Below are positions 18,726-27,663 of a DNA stretch of 64,000 nucleotides, one piece after another (position 1 is the stretch's first letter; the number at the start of each line of letters is the position of its first letter). A program made the position numbers and the translations under genes. Source of the DNA: Achromobacter spanius (GTDB taxonomy: Bacteria; Pseudomonadota; Gammaproteobacteria; Burkholderiales; Burkholderiaceae_B); contig NZ_CP034689.1 in assembly GCF_003994415.1 (NCBI RefSeq), positions 1,240,001 to 1,304,000 of the forward strand. Reading direction: 5' to 3'. The notes beneath the pieces are model-generated. The model was not told the origin of the DNA and made no database searches. It saw nothing but the letters and a program-made list of their open reading frames with translations.

Positions 18726-20249
18726 ATGAACCGCAGGAAAATGCCATCCATTTGCGCTATTGCGAAACGAAGCGCGATTCTCGGCCTGAGCGCCGCCTTG
18801 ATCGCCCCGTCCATTCCCGTCGCCGCCTGGGCGCAACCCGTCGGCCTGCCATCCATGGGCGCGGCGTCTGCCGCCGAGCTGTCCCCGATGCTGGAACGCA
18901 GCTTGGGCGAAGCCATCATGTCGCAGGGCAGGCGCGACCCCACCTACGTCGATGACCCCGAACTCAGCCAATACCTGACGACCATGGGCCGCAAGCTGGC
19001 CGCGTTTGCGCCCGGCGCCGTGCCCGAGGTGGAAATGTTCGGCGTGCGCGACCCCGAGATTAACGCCTTCGCCATGCCCGGCGGATTCATCGGTGTGAAT
19101 ACCGGCTTGATTGTGTCGTCGGCCAGCGAATCCGAATTGGCCGCTGTGCTGGCGCACGAAATCGGCCACGTCGTGCAGCGCCACATTGCGCGCGGCATGA
19201 CGCAGCAGAGCCAGAACAGCATGGTGATGCTGGCAAGCCTGGCGGGCGCGCTGCTGGCGGCGTTGGCGGGCGGCGGCGGCGACCTGGCGATGGGCGTGGC
19301 GGCGTTTGGTCAGGCGGCGGCAATCAACCGGCAACTGGGTTTTTCGCGCGATGCCGAACGCGAGGCGGATCGCGCCGGCTTCCAGATGCTGACCAAGGCG
19401 GGCTACGACGCCGAAGGCATGTCGCAGATGTTCTCGCGCCTGATGAACGCATCGCGCCTGAACGAGGGCGCGGGCGGGGGCTCATGGGCCAGTACCCACC
19501 CGTTGTCCATCGAACGTATGTCCGACGTGCAGAACCGCGTGCGCTCGCTGCCGCCCTCGCGCCATATCGATAGTGACGACTTCTGGTACGTGCGCGCCAA
19601 GATGCGGGTGGTGCAGGGGCGCGATGCCGTCAGCCTGCGGTCGGCCGGGCAGCAATTGCAGGACGAGGCGCGCGCGCTGTCCGGCGTGCGCCAATCGGCG
19701 GCGTATTACGGGCTGGCCTTGCAGGCGTTCCAGCGCAACAACCTGGCCGAAGCGGAGCGGCTTTGGAACCTGGCTACGGCCGGGGGGCGCAATTCCGCTC
19801 AACTCGCCAAGCTCAGTGTGGACATCGCGCTGGCCCGAAAGGACTATCCGCGCGCGCTGGAGCTGGCCCAATCGGCCACCAAGCGCTGGCCCGACCAGCG
19901 TGCGTTGGGCATGGCCTATGCTCAGGCGCTGCAAAGCAATGGCCGCCATGCCGACGCGCAAGACTATCTGCGCGCGAAGATCAAGCAATGGGGAAGCGAC
20001 GAACCCGGGCTTTATCAGATGCTGGCGCAAAGCGAAGAGCGCAATGGCAAGCCCGTGCAGGCGCGCCGCGATCTGGCGCGCTTTTATGTGATGACCGGCG
20101 CGTTTGCCGCCGCGGAATCGCAGTTGCAGCAGGCGCGCGGGCTGTCCACCGATTTCTACGAGCAATCGCAGATTGATGTGCAGATCAAGGAAGTGAAAGA
20201 CAAGCTGGCCGAAGAGCGGCAACTGCTGGAACGCTTCAGGTCGGGTTGA
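18726..20249 (+). CDS. Periplasmic M48 metalloprotease with TPR domain (BepA/YfgC-like)
   Basis: A 507-residue protein with an N-terminal signal sequence ending near VAAWAQP, a gluzincin M48 domain and a tetratricopeptide C-terminus. The zinc motif is LAHEIGHVVQRH (HExxH) near residue 140, with the third ligand in DAEREADRAGFQML. The TPR part (residues about 300-480) contains alternating helices such as YYGLALQAFQRNNLAEAERLWNLA. E. coli BepA handles misassembled LptD and BAM substrates, and this protein has the same architecture. Confidence 0.92.
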   Translation: MNRRKMPSICAIAKRSAILGLSAALIAPSIPVAAWAQPVGLPSMGAASAAELSPMLERSLGEAIMSQGRRDPTYVDDPELSQYLTTMGRKLAAFAPGAVPEVEMFGVRDPEINAFAMPGGFIGVNTGLIVSSASESELAAVLAHEIGHVVQRHIARGMTQQSQNSMVMLASLAGALLAALAGGGGDLAMGVAAFGQAAAINRQLGFSRDAEREADRAGFQMLTKAGYDAEGMSQMFSRLMNASRLNEGAGGGSWASTHPLSIERMSDVQNRVRSLPPSRHIDSDDFWYVRAKMRVVQGRDAVSLRSAGQQLQDEARALSGVRQSAAYYGLALQAFQRNNLAEAERLWNLATAGGRNSAQLAKLSVDIALARKDYPRALELAQSATKRWPDQRALGMAYAQALQSNGRHADAQDYLRAKIKQWGSDEPGLYQMLAQSEERNGKPVQARRDLARFYVMTGAFAAAESQLQQARGLSTDFYEQSQIDVQIKEVKDKLAEERQLLERFRSG

Positions 20250-20261
20250 CGCGCACGCCAT

Positions 20262-20291
20262 GCGCCCGGGGCGAAACGCCGGGCGCGTTTT
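20262..20291. terminator. Stem-loop between convergent bepA-like and yheT-like genes
   Basis: GCGCCCGG...CCGGGCGC (20262-20286) with a GGCGAAACG loop is followed by GTTTTG. It probably ends the bepA-like transcript. The U-tract is short. Confidence 0.55.
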
Positions 20292-20303
20292 GCCCGCCCT
20301 TGC

Positions 20304-21404
20304 CTACAAGCCCGTTTCGAAAAAGCGCCCCAGGCGTTGCGGCAGCCAGTTCAGGTGCGCGGGAAAAGCGCCGGTGGGAAACCCGGCATGCCCGCCGTCG
20401 CTGGGCTGGTGCAGCAAGATGACCGGCGAGCAGTCTTCCAGCTTGGGCAGCGAAGCGGCGGGGATGAACGGATCGTTGCGCGCATTGAGTACCAGCGTGG
20501 GCACCGAAATCTTGGACAGCCAGGGTTTGCTGGACGCGCGGGTCCAGTAATCCAGTGCGTTGCGGAACCCGTGCATGGGCGCGGTGTAGGTGTCATCGAA
20601 TTCGCGCAGGTCATGCGCGTGCGCGATGCGCATCACGTCAATCGCGCCGGGGAAACGATGCGCCTTTTCCAGCACCTTGTGCTTAAGCGTTTTCAGGAAA
20701 TGGGCCGAGTACACGCGCCGGTTGAATATGCCGGTGGATAGCGTCTTGCCGCAGGCAACCAGGTCCAGCGGCACCGACACGCCAGCGGCCGCAGTCAGCC
20801 ACGTCGTATCTTCCTGGTGTTCGCCCAGGTACTTCAGCAGCGCATTGCCGCCCAGCGATACCCCCACCGCATGCCAGCGCGCGTGGGGAAGACGGTCGCG
20901 CACCGTATTCAGCAGAAAGCCGACTTCGGCGGAATCGCCGGAATAATACGCCCGGGCCAACCGGTTGGGCACCCCGGAACAGCCGCGGAAATGCGCGATC
21001 ACCACGATCCAGCCGCGCGCGCGGAAATAGTGGGCGATGGACTGGGCATACCGGCTGTTGCTGCCGCCTTCCAACCCGTGCAGCAGTATCAGCGCGGGCG
21101 TGTCGGGCGTCTGGGGCAGCGACTGCCAGTCGGGCGCCGTCATCCAGCGCGCCGCGGCGGTTTTGCCATTGGCGACAGGTCCCTGTCCGCTGACGGGCGC
21201 GCCATCGGCGGCTTTGTGCGGAAACAGCCCGGGGCCGGTCCAGTCAAAGTCCACGAAATCAGTGTCGGGCGTGTCCACCCGATCCCGCACGAAAGCGATC
21301 CGATGGTATTGCGCGAACAGGGATGCGTAGACCGTCTGGCTGTCGCCTCCGGGCAACCAGGAGGGAACGGGGCAGGGGGACGAATCAAGACGAGCAGCGG
21401 CCAA
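20304..21404 (-). CDS. YheT-family alpha/beta hydrolase
   Basis: A 366-residue alpha/beta-hydrolase of the YheT/embryogenesis-associated EMB8 family. The oxyanion region HGLEGGSNSRYAQ, the FRGCSGVPN turn, the nucleophile elbow VGVSLGGNALLKYLGE and the late PTLVLNARNDPFIP and DGGHAGF segments (acid and histidine) are present. The start is a TTG at 21404 with GGTGGA seven bases upstream; no ATG is available before the fold begins. It follows the SnoaL-like gene by 17 bases, suggesting one transcript. Confidence 0.9.
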   Translation of the reverse strand: MAAARLDSSPCPVPSWLPGGDSQTVYASLFAQYHRIAFVRDRVDTPDTDFVDFDWTGPGLFPHKAADGAPVSGQGPVANGKTAAARWMTAPDWQSLPQTPDTPALILLHGLEGGSNSRYAQSIAHYFRARGWIVVIAHFRGCSGVPNRLARAYYSGDSAEVGFLLNTVRDRLPHARWHAVGVSLGGNALLKYLGEHQEDTTWLTAAAGVSVPLDLVACGKTLSTGIFNRRVYSAHFLKTLKHKVLEKAHRFPGAIDVMRIAHAHDLREFDDTYTAPMHGFRNALDYWTRASSKPWLSKISVPTLVLNARNDPFIPAASLPKLEDCSPVILLHQPSDGGHAGFPTGAFPAHLNWLPQRLGRFFETGL

Positions 21405-21421
21405 CTAAAGATCCACCCGAT

Positions 21422-21844
21422 TCAATGCAGCATGTCGGGTACGTCGTGCAAGTCGAGCACCCCGGCTTCCGTGGGCGCCGAAGACGAATGGTGCATGACC
21501 ATGCGCCAACCGGTTGGGCCCTTGTGGTAGATGTTTGTCGCGTAGCAGTTTGCGAACTGCATGCCTTCCCGTGTGCGTACGGCCACCTGCTCAACCAGCA
21601 CATGCACCGCGCACATCATGCTAAGCATGACGAGTGGGCGCAACGGGCGTACGTGCAGCGGGCCGTTGGACAGCACCTGTTGCCAGGATTCCTGCACCGC
21701 CGAGTGTCCGACGATGCGCAGGCCGCCAGGGTGGATGCAGATGACTTCTTCGTCGTCGGCCCACACTTGCATCAGACGGACGCTGTCCCCCTGTTCGAGG
21801 GCTTCGTAGAATGCGTGTTCAGCTTCTTCGGGGGTGGCAAACAT
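21422..21844 (-). CDS. SnoaL/NTF2-like protein
   Basis: A 140-residue cone-fold protein of the SnoaL/NTF2-like superfamily. It begins MFATPEEAEHAFYEALEQGDSVRLMQVWADDEEVICIHPGG and ends with the SGW-type strand GPTGWRMVMHHSS. The HPGG and MVMHH segments line the presumed pocket. No substrate can be named. It lies between the small zinc-finger gene and the YheT-like gene in a three-gene minus-strand cluster with short gaps. Confidence 0.8.
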   Translation of the reverse strand: MFATPEEAEHAFYEALEQGDSVRLMQVWADDEEVICIHPGGLRIVGHSAVQESWQQVLSNGPLHVRPLRPLVMLSMMCAVHVLVEQVAVRTREGMQFANCYATNIYHKGPTGWRMVMHHSSSAPTEAGVLDLHDVPDMLH

Positions 21845-21884
21845 GGCTGCTGTGACGGTGGCGTTGTGCGGCGGGGCGGCGTGC

Positions 21885-22103
21885 TTAGTGGTGGCCGTGC
21901 AGCACGGTGCCTTCTTTCAGGCGATATTGCGCGCCACAGTAGGCGCAGCTGGCCGAGCCGGTGCGGGCAACGTCCAGGAAGACGCGGGGGTGCATGCTCC
22001 ACAACGGCGCTTTCGGGCCGGGGCAGAAAACGGGCAGGTCTTCTGCGCCGACTTCAATGACTTCGTGAGCGTTGGGGACGGCGGCCGGAGCAGCAGCGGT
22101 CAT
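21885..22103 (-). CDS. Small zinc-finger protein (NDUFS6/CHCC type)
   Basis: A 72-residue protein with the zinc-binding pattern C-x8-H...C-x2-C seen in FCPGPKAPLWSMHPRVFLDV and ASCAYCGAQYRL. This is the CHCC finger found in bacterial proteins related to the complex I accessory subunit NDUFS6. It is short but full-length for the family. It is followed by the SnoaL-like gene after 40 bases. Confidence 0.82.
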   Translation of the reverse strand: MTAAAPAAVPNAHEVIEVGAEDLPVFCPGPKAPLWSMHPRVFLDVARTGSASCAYCGAQYRLKEGTVLHGHH

Positions 22104-22414
22104 GGATGTTCCTGAAAAAAAACCGATAAACGGCAGGTTGGGGCAATATGCGGCCGGCCTGCGGCCGCTCGCGCGAATGAAGGATCAGAATCGCATCTTA
22201 CTTAGCCAGTGATGGTACTTCGGGACGCGGCCATTCACCATTGTCGATTTCGGCATGTGCCAGCCCGCTACCAGCCAAGAAATTCCAGGCGCGTATTGTA
22301 TCAAGCAGCGGGGTTACAATATCGGCCTATTCGCGCACCGCCGTGGTGCCATTCGGCCCACGCAACCCGTAAGAGTTCCCATGTCGTCCTGTCCGAATCG
22401 CCAGGGGTCAGCCG
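22104..22414. other. Intergenic region between the zinc-finger gene and azlC
   Basis: About 310 bases between divergent genes. A GCGGCC...GGCCGC hairpin lies near 22150-22170. A TACAAT hexamer at 22315-22320 could be a -10 for azlC, but no well-spaced -35 is seen. A 14-codon ORF (22381-22425, MSSCPNRQGSAVVL) overlaps the azlC start. Confidence 0.4.
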
Positions 22415-23164
22415 TTGTCCTCTGAATCTGCGTTTCCTGAGTCTGAAGATCCCGGCGCGGTTCGCCAGCAACGTCTGAGCGCGTTTCGTGCTGGCGTCCA
22501 TGCCATCGTGCCCGCGCTGATCGCCACGGCGACCTGGGGTCTGGTGACCGGGGTGGCCATGGTCAAGTCCGGCCTGACCGAATCCATGGCCCTGGCCATG
22601 ACCTTGTTGCTGTATGCCGGCTCGGCCCAACTGACTTCACTTCCGCTGATTGCCACCGGTGCGCCGCTGTGGCTGATTTTTGCGGCCGGCTTCGTCGTGA
22701 ACCTGCGCTTCATCATCTTCGGCGCGGCCTTGCAACCGTATTTCCGCCACCTGTCCTGGCCCAAGCGCCTGGGGCTGGGCTATTTCACCACCGACATGGG
22801 CTTCGTGCTGTTCATGCCGCGCTTTGGAGATTCGGCCGAACGCGGCACCCGCGAACAACTGTGGTTCTTCCTGGGCACGATTGTGCCGGGCTGGCTGGTC
22901 TGGCAGTCGTCTTCGATCGTGGGTATCTATCTGGGCACCATGGTGCCCACCGGCTGGTCGCTGGACTTCGCCGCGGTGCTGGCGTTGCTGGCAATCACCG
23001 TGCCTCTTGCCAGCTCCAAGCCGATGCTGGTGTCCATGCTGGCTGCCGGCGTGGTGGCCTGGACGGGCCAGGTGCTGCCGTTGCGGCTGGGCCTGGCGGC
23101 GGCCGTCGTGGCCGGTGTGGTGGCGGGCATGTGGGCCGAACGATTCTTCAAGGCGCGTCCATGA
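22415..23164 (+). CDS. azlC: AzlC-family branched-chain amino acid exporter subunit
   Basis: A 249-residue membrane protein, the large subunit of an AzlCD-type branched-chain amino acid exporter. It contains ALIATATWGLVTGVAMVKSGLTESMALAMTLLLYAGSAQL, the family signature, and later VVNLRFIIFGAALQPYF. The start is a TTG at 22415 with AGGGG seven bases upstream; no ATG fits. Its stop overlaps the azlD start (ATGA), so the two subunits are translationally coupled. Confidence 0.92.
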   Translation: MSSESAFPESEDPGAVRQQRLSAFRAGVHAIVPALIATATWGLVTGVAMVKSGLTESMALAMTLLLYAGSAQLTSLPLIATGAPLWLIFAAGFVVNLRFIIFGAALQPYFRHLSWPKRLGLGYFTTDMGFVLFMPRFGDSAERGTREQLWFFLGTIVPGWLVWQSSSIVGIYLGTMVPTGWSLDFAAVLALLAITVPLASSKPMLVSMLAAGVVAWTGQVLPLRLGLAAAVVAGVVAGMWAERFFKARP

Positions 23165-23496
23165 CTCTCTGGCCCTCCGAGATCTACGTCTATTCGGCCA
23201 TCCTGTTGCTGGCCTTGTGCAGCGTACTGACCCGCGCCGGCTTCATGCTGTTCGGCGACTACATTCCTTTGCCCGATGGCGTGCGTCGGGCATTGCGCTA
23301 TGCGCCCGCTGCCGCGCTGACCGCCATCGTCGTGCCTGACCTGCTGCCTTGGAAGGCGGGTCTGGGGCCGGTATTCGACTACAAATTGGTGGCCGGCCTG
23401 GTCGCCATCATGGTTTTCTTGCGTACCCGCAGCGCCGTGCTGGTGATCGTGGCGGGCATGCTGGTGTTGTGGGGGTTGCGCTGGCTGGCCGGCTGA
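23161..23496 (+). CDS. azlD: AzlD-family branched-chain amino acid exporter subunit
   Basis: A 111-residue small membrane partner of AzlC with four hydrophobic segments. The family sequence RAGFMLFGDYIPLPDGVRRALRYAPAAALTAIVVPDLL is clear. The ATG overlaps the azlC stop codon. Together they would export leucine, isoleucine, valine or related amino acids; the exact substrate is unknown. Confidence 0.92.
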   Translation: MTLWPSEIYVYSAILLLALCSVLTRAGFMLFGDYIPLPDGVRRALRYAPAAALTAIVVPDLLPWKAGLGPVFDYKLVAGLVAIMVFLRTRSAVLVIVAGMLVLWGLRWLAG

Positions 23497-23878
23497 TGTC
23501 CGGCCCTCAATCATGATTAGTCCATCTGGTGGACACTCCAAATCGCCTGGGAGCGGGCGCGCCCGTTGCTTGGCGCGGCTTGGGCCGCCGCCCGAAACCA
23601 CGGTTTGACGTTGTGGTAAGGCGCCTGCGCTAAAATCCCTCGTATCCACAGCAATCCGGGCCTGGTACTGCCCTCATAAGTATCGAATCCAGAATGCGCC
23701 CGCTGGCCTGCAAGGCAGGGTGCCGATTGCCCGCGAAGCCCTATCCGCTTCGCGGCGATTTGCGTGCCGTCGCAACGCGACCACGTGTATTTAGATTGCC
23801 CCGATGCGTATGTAGTGCAGTGCATGTAGCACTCTCGTTTTGTTCTTTTTCACTGGTCCCGGTATCTGCCAAACCCTG
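23497..23878 (+). promoter_or_regulatory. Upstream region and long leader of rhlE
   Basis: About 380 bases without a gene. A TAAAAT hexamer at 23631-23636, with TTGACG at 23605 (20-base spacing, too long) or TTGTGG at 23611 (14-base, too short), is the best promoter seen. If used, the rhlE leader is about 240 bases. It contains the hairpins CGCGAAGC/GCTTCGCG (23732-23754) and AGTGC/GCACT near 23817-23831. Long structured leaders are common for DEAD-box helicase genes. Confidence 0.35.
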
Positions 23879-25357
23879 ATGACTGAATCCACTCAATCCG
23901 TAGCACCCACCGCCGACGCGCCCGCGCCGACGTTTGCCGATTTTGGACTGCACCCGCTGTTGTTGCAGTCCATCGCCGAAACCGGCTACACCATTCCGAC
24001 GCCCATTCAGGCGCAAGCCATCCCTGTGGTGGTGGAAGGGCGCGACGTCATGGGCGCCGCCCAGACCGGCACCGGCAAAACGGCCGCGTTCACCGTACCC
24101 ATCCTGCATCGCCTGATGCCCCTGGCCAACACCAGCGCGTCGCCCGCGCGGCACCCGGTGCGGGCGCTGATCCTCACGCCCACGCGTGAATTGGCCGACC
24201 AGGTATTCGAAAGCGTCAAGCGCTACAGCAAGCAAACACCGCTGCGTTCGGCCGTGGTGTTTGGTGGGGTGGATATTGGTCCGCAGAAAGAAGCGCTGCG
24301 CCGTGGCTGCGAAATCCTGGTGGCTACGCCCGGCCGCTTGCTCGATCACGTTGAACAAAAGAACGTGAACCTGAGCCAGGTCGGCATCCTGGTGCTGGAC
24401 GAAGCGGACCGCATGCTGGACATGGGGTTCTTGCCGGATCTGGAACGCATCATCCGCCTGTTGCCCGCACAGCGTCAGGGCCTGCTGTTCTCGGCCACCT
24501 TCAGCAACGAAATCCGCAAGCTGGGCCGTTCGTATCTGAACCAGCCGGTTGAAATTGAAGTCGCGGCGCGCAACGCCACGGCCACGACCATCACGCAGAT
24601 CGCCTACAAGATGCCCAGTGACGCCAAGCGCGCCGCGGTCGTGCATCTGGTGAAGTCGCGCGGGCTGAAACAGGTCATCGTTTTCTCGAACACCAAGATC
24701 GGCACGGCGCGCCTTGCCCGCGAACTTGAACGCGATGGCGTCAAGGCCGAATCGATCCACGGCGACAAAACCCAGGCGGACCGCATGAAGGCGCTGGAAG
24801 CCTTCAAAGCAGGCGATCTGGAAGTGCTGGTCGCCACCGACGTTGCCGCGCGTGGCCTGGACGTGGCCGGGGTGCCGTGCGTCATCAACTACGACTTGCC
24901 GTACAACGCCGAAGACTACGTGCACCGCATCGGCCGTACCGGCCGCGCGGGCGCCTCGGGCGAAGCCATTGCGCTGTTCACGCCCGATGAAGAACGGTTT
25001 TTGCTCGACATCGAAAAGCTGATCAAGCGCGAAGTGCCGCGCGGCACGCTCGACCTGCCGGCAGATGCCGTGGCGCGCAGCCACCGACGCAGCGAAGAGC
25101 GCTCGGGTTCGTCCTCGCGCGAAGGCCGCGAAGGCGGTCGTGAAAGCCGTGGCGACCGCGGTAGCCGTTCGTCGGATCGCCGTTCGGGCTACACCTCCAG
25201 CGGCCCCCGTCAGCCGGTGGACGATTTTTTCCTGAAGCCTTACGAGCCTTCGCCCTCGGCCACGCCCGCCGAAGAGCAGGCGCCCAAGAACGACAGTGGT
25301 TCGACTGCGCCCAAGCGCCAAGTGGCGGTACTGCTGGGCGGTTCGCGCAAGAACTGA
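23879..25357 (+). CDS. rhlE: DEAD-box ATP-dependent RNA helicase RhlE
   Basis: A 492-residue DEAD-box helicase that remodels RNA in ribosome maturation and RNA decay. The Q motif (FADFGLHPLLLQSIAETGYTIPTPIQAQAIP), motif I AQTGTGKTAAF, DEAD as VLDEADRMLDMGF, motif III SATF, and the RecA2 motifs IVFSNTKIGTARLARELERDG, ATDVAARGLD and HRIGRTGRAG are all present. The tail is rich in Arg, Ser and Gly (repeated SREGREGGRESRG), as in RhlE proteins. A strong terminator follows. Confidence 0.94.
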   Translation: MTESTQSVAPTADAPAPTFADFGLHPLLLQSIAETGYTIPTPIQAQAIPVVVEGRDVMGAAQTGTGKTAAFTVPILHRLMPLANTSASPARHPVRALILTPTRELADQVFESVKRYSKQTPLRSAVVFGGVDIGPQKEALRRGCEILVATPGRLLDHVEQKNVNLSQVGILVLDEADRMLDMGFLPDLERIIRLLPAQRQGLLFSATFSNEIRKLGRSYLNQPVEIEVAARNATATTITQIAYKMPSDAKRAAVVHLVKSRGLKQVIVFSNTKIGTARLARELERDGVKAESIHGDKTQADRMKALEAFKAGDLEVLVATDVAARGLDVAGVPCVINYDLPYNAEDYVHRIGRTGRAGASGEAIALFTPDEERFLLDIEKLIKREVPRGTLDLPADAVARSHRRSEERSGSSSREGREGGRESRGDRGSRSSDRRSGYTSSGPRQPVDDFFLKPYEPSPSATPAEEQAPKNDSGSTAPKRQVAVLLGGSRKN

Positions 25358-25376
25358 TCGCCAGCCACGACGCATG

Positions 25377-25417
25377 AAAAAACCCGCAACGCCCAACCAT
25401 GGGCCTTGCGGGTTTTT
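25377..25417. terminator. Bidirectional terminator between rhlE and the thioredoxin gene
   Basis: AAAAACCCGCAA...TTGCGGGTTTTT forms a symmetrical stem with A and T tracts on both sides, suited to ending both convergent transcripts. Confidence 0.92.
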
Positions 25418-25433
25418 CTATGTCGCGCGGGAA

Positions 25434-25817
25434 TCAGGCCGCCAGCAGCTTGGGCAAGTCGGGTAGCTCGGTGTTGACCGCCGGGCTGTCTGCGTTCACG
25501 CTTTCAAGCAGCCGTTCCAGATGCCCGATATGCGGCAGCATGGGGCCGTAGAACACGACGCGCGATCCAATCCGCACGAGCAGCGTGGGGAAGTTCTCGA
25601 CGTCTACGTCACCCAGCAGTTCGGCGTGGTCTTCGATGTCGATCCAGGCAAAGACATGCTGTGGCAGTGCGTCGGCCAGGGCTTCGAGCTTGGGCTTGTA
25701 TTGCTCGCAGGTATCGCACCATGCCGCACAAAAACAGGCGACCAGCCAGGATTCAGGAGTGGTGCCAAGCCGAGTGCGCAGGGTGGTCAGGTCGGTGCCG
25801 GGTACGAGTAGAGACAT
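25434..25817 (-). CDS. Thioredoxin-family protein
   Basis: A 127-residue thioredoxin-fold protein with the active site AAWCDTCEQYKP (CxxC), the cis-proline in VENFPTLLV and a normal-length core. There is no signal peptide, so it acts in the cytoplasm. The CDTC dipeptide differs from CGPC of thioredoxin 1, so it is a thioredoxin-like reductant of unknown partner. Confidence 0.88.
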   Translation of the reverse strand: MSLLVPGTDLTTLRTRLGTTPESWLVACFCAAWCDTCEQYKPKLEALADALPQHVFAWIDIEDHAELLGDVDVENFPTLLVRIGSRVVFYGPMLPHIGHLERLLESVNADSPAVNTELPDLPKLLAA

Positions 25818-25881
25818 GTGAGCAGATCGAGGCGTGTTTGACTATCATACCCGGGATGTCCACCCCCTTTTGCCAGCTTCC

Positions 25882-26691
25882 ATGACTGCTTTGCGCACTG
25901 ATACCGCCCCTCCCGGCAATGGCCGATACTCTGGCGCGGGCAGCGGCGCCGTCAGCGTCGGCCAGGCGTTCAAGCGCGCCCTGGTGTCCCAATGCCACCC
26001 GACGATGCTGTTCGCGGTGCTGCTTCCTTTCCTGATTGCGCTGGTTGGCGCGTTCCTGCTGCTGTACCTATTCTGGACGCCGTTGACGGACTGGTTGCGT
26101 GCCGAGGTATCGCACTGGGACATGGTCAATCGAGCCGACGAATGGATGATCGCCATGGGCTTGTTTTCGCTCAAGATCTATCTCATTCCCGTCATTGCCG
26201 CAGCCATCTTGTTGCCCGTGTCCGGCATTCTGGGCCTGGCGATCGCGGCGGTGTTCGTGATGCCGCTGGTGTTGCGCCATGTGGGGCAGCGCGAATACGC
26301 CACCGTGACACGACGAGGCAAGTTTTCAACGGCGGTCAGCGTGTGGAATGCCGTCTGGGTGTCGGCCGCGTTTGCCGTCGGTTGGGTGCTGACGCTGCCC
26401 TTGTGGTTGGTGCCCCCCATGGCGGTCATCCTGTCGATCTTCTGGTGGGCCTTTGCGTTCTCGCGCATGATGCGCGTGGACGCCATTGTTGAACACGCCA
26501 GCCCCGAAGAACGCAAGCTGATCCTGGATCGCAACAATCGTGGCTTCTGGACCATCGGCCTGATCTGTTCGCTGCTAAACCTCTTGCCGCCTGCCTGGAT
26601 TATCCTGCCGGTGTTTTCGGCGCTGGTTTACGCCCACTATGGGCTGGACGCGCTCAAGCGCCTGCGCCAGGACAACGTCATCGACGTCTGA
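25882..26691 (+). CDS. EI24/CysZ-like membrane protein
   Basis: A 269-residue inner-membrane protein of the EI24 domain family, to which the sulfate transporter CysZ belongs. It has several long hydrophobic segments (LFAVLLPFLIALVGAFLLL, IPVIAAAILLPVSGILGLAI, VSAAFAVGWVLTLPLWLV). ATG at 25882 was chosen; an in-frame ATG at 25834 would add 16 residues. No cys genes are adjacent, so sulfate transport is only one possibility. Confidence 0.75.
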   Translation: MTALRTDTAPPGNGRYSGAGSGAVSVGQAFKRALVSQCHPTMLFAVLLPFLIALVGAFLLLYLFWTPLTDWLRAEVSHWDMVNRADEWMIAMGLFSLKIYLIPVIAAAILLPVSGILGLAIAAVFVMPLVLRHVGQREYATVTRRGKFSTAVSVWNAVWVSAAFAVGWVLTLPLWLVPPMAVILSIFWWAFAFSRMMRVDAIVEHASPEERKLILDRNNRGFWTIGLICSLLNLLPPAWIILPVFSALVYAHYGLDALKRLRQDNVIDV

Positions 26692-26722
26692 CCGTATTTT
26701 TCTCTTACCTCTGGAATTGGAC

Positions 26723-27538
26723 ATGGCCGCAGAATCCGCCGCCCGTCGCATAGGCCTCATCATCGTCGGGGATGAAATCCTCTCGGGCCGCCGTCAGGAC
26801 AAGCATTTTTCCAAAGTCGTCGAGCTGCTCAGCGCGCGCGGCATGCAACTGGGCTGGGCCGAGTTCCTGCCCGACGACCGCGACACACTGGTGGCCGCCT
26901 ATCGGCGCAGCTTCGCCACGGGCGACGTGGTGTTTTCGTGCGGCGGCATTGGCGGCACGCCCGACGACCATACGCGTCAAGCGGCCGCCGCCGCGCTGGG
27001 CCTGCCGCTGGCCTTGCACCCCGAAGCCGAGCAAGCCATTGCTTTGCGCACCGCTGAAATGGCCGCCAAAGGGCAGGGCACGGCTGACATGAGCGCGCCC
27101 GAGAACCAGCAGCGCCTGCAGATGGGCATGTTTCCTGAAGGCTGTGAAATCGTACCGAACCCGTACAACCGCATTCCCGGTTTTTTCATTCAGGATCACA
27201 CCTTCGTGCCCGGCTTTCCCGTGATGGCCTGGCCGATGCTGGAATGGACGCTGGACACCCGCTATCGTGCGCTGCAGCATGTGCGGGCCCATGTCGAGCA
27301 TTCGTTCCTGGTGTTCAGCATGCCTGAATCACGCATCACACCGGCCATGGTCAGCGTGGAAAGCCGATGGCCGGACGTGCGCGCATTCAGCTTGCCCAGC
27401 GTGGGCGAAGCCGGCGGAACGCCCCATATTGAGCTGGGCGTGAAGGGCGAACCCGTCGGTGCCGCCGAGGCGCTTGAGTTCCTGCGCGCCGAGGTACTGC
27501 GCCTGGGTGGAAAGCTGGCGCCGCCAGCCGCCGCATAG
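26723..27538 (+). CDS. CinA-like molybdopterin-binding domain protein
   Basis: A 271-residue protein with the MoaB/Mog/CinA-N molybdopterin-binding fold: GLIIVGDEILSGRRQDKH at the start and FSCGGIGGTPDDHTR near residue 75. The C-terminal CinA nicotinamide-nucleotide deamidase half is missing. It is therefore a stand-alone CinA N-terminal-type protein, a common betaproteobacterial form of uncertain role. The ATG at 26723 has TGGAA upstream and follows the EI24 gene by 31 bases. Confidence 0.85.
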   Translation: MAAESAARRIGLIIVGDEILSGRRQDKHFSKVVELLSARGMQLGWAEFLPDDRDTLVAAYRRSFATGDVVFSCGGIGGTPDDHTRQAAAAALGLPLALHPEAEQAIALRTAEMAAKGQGTADMSAPENQQRLQMGMFPEGCEIVPNPYNRIPGFFIQDHTFVPGFPVMAWPMLEWTLDTRYRALQHVRAHVEHSFLVFSMPESRITPAMVSVESRWPDVRAFSLPSVGEAGGTPHIELGVKGEPVGAAEALEFLRAEVLRLGGKLAPPAAA

Positions 27539-27663
27539 GAAACCTTGCAAAAAGCCATTGCAAAATGGCGTCGTAAATTTCACAATACGGGAAAGGACTG
27601 TTTGCTGCGTTGCCGCAAGACCGGACTTTTTTCGGTGTTGCGGCGCTAGCCCTATCTAACCCT

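Noticed and set aside
18669..19334. Upstream extension of the galU frame
   Set aside because: The extension is antisense to the start of the bepA-like gene, and GalU begins precisely at 18668 with a ribosome site.
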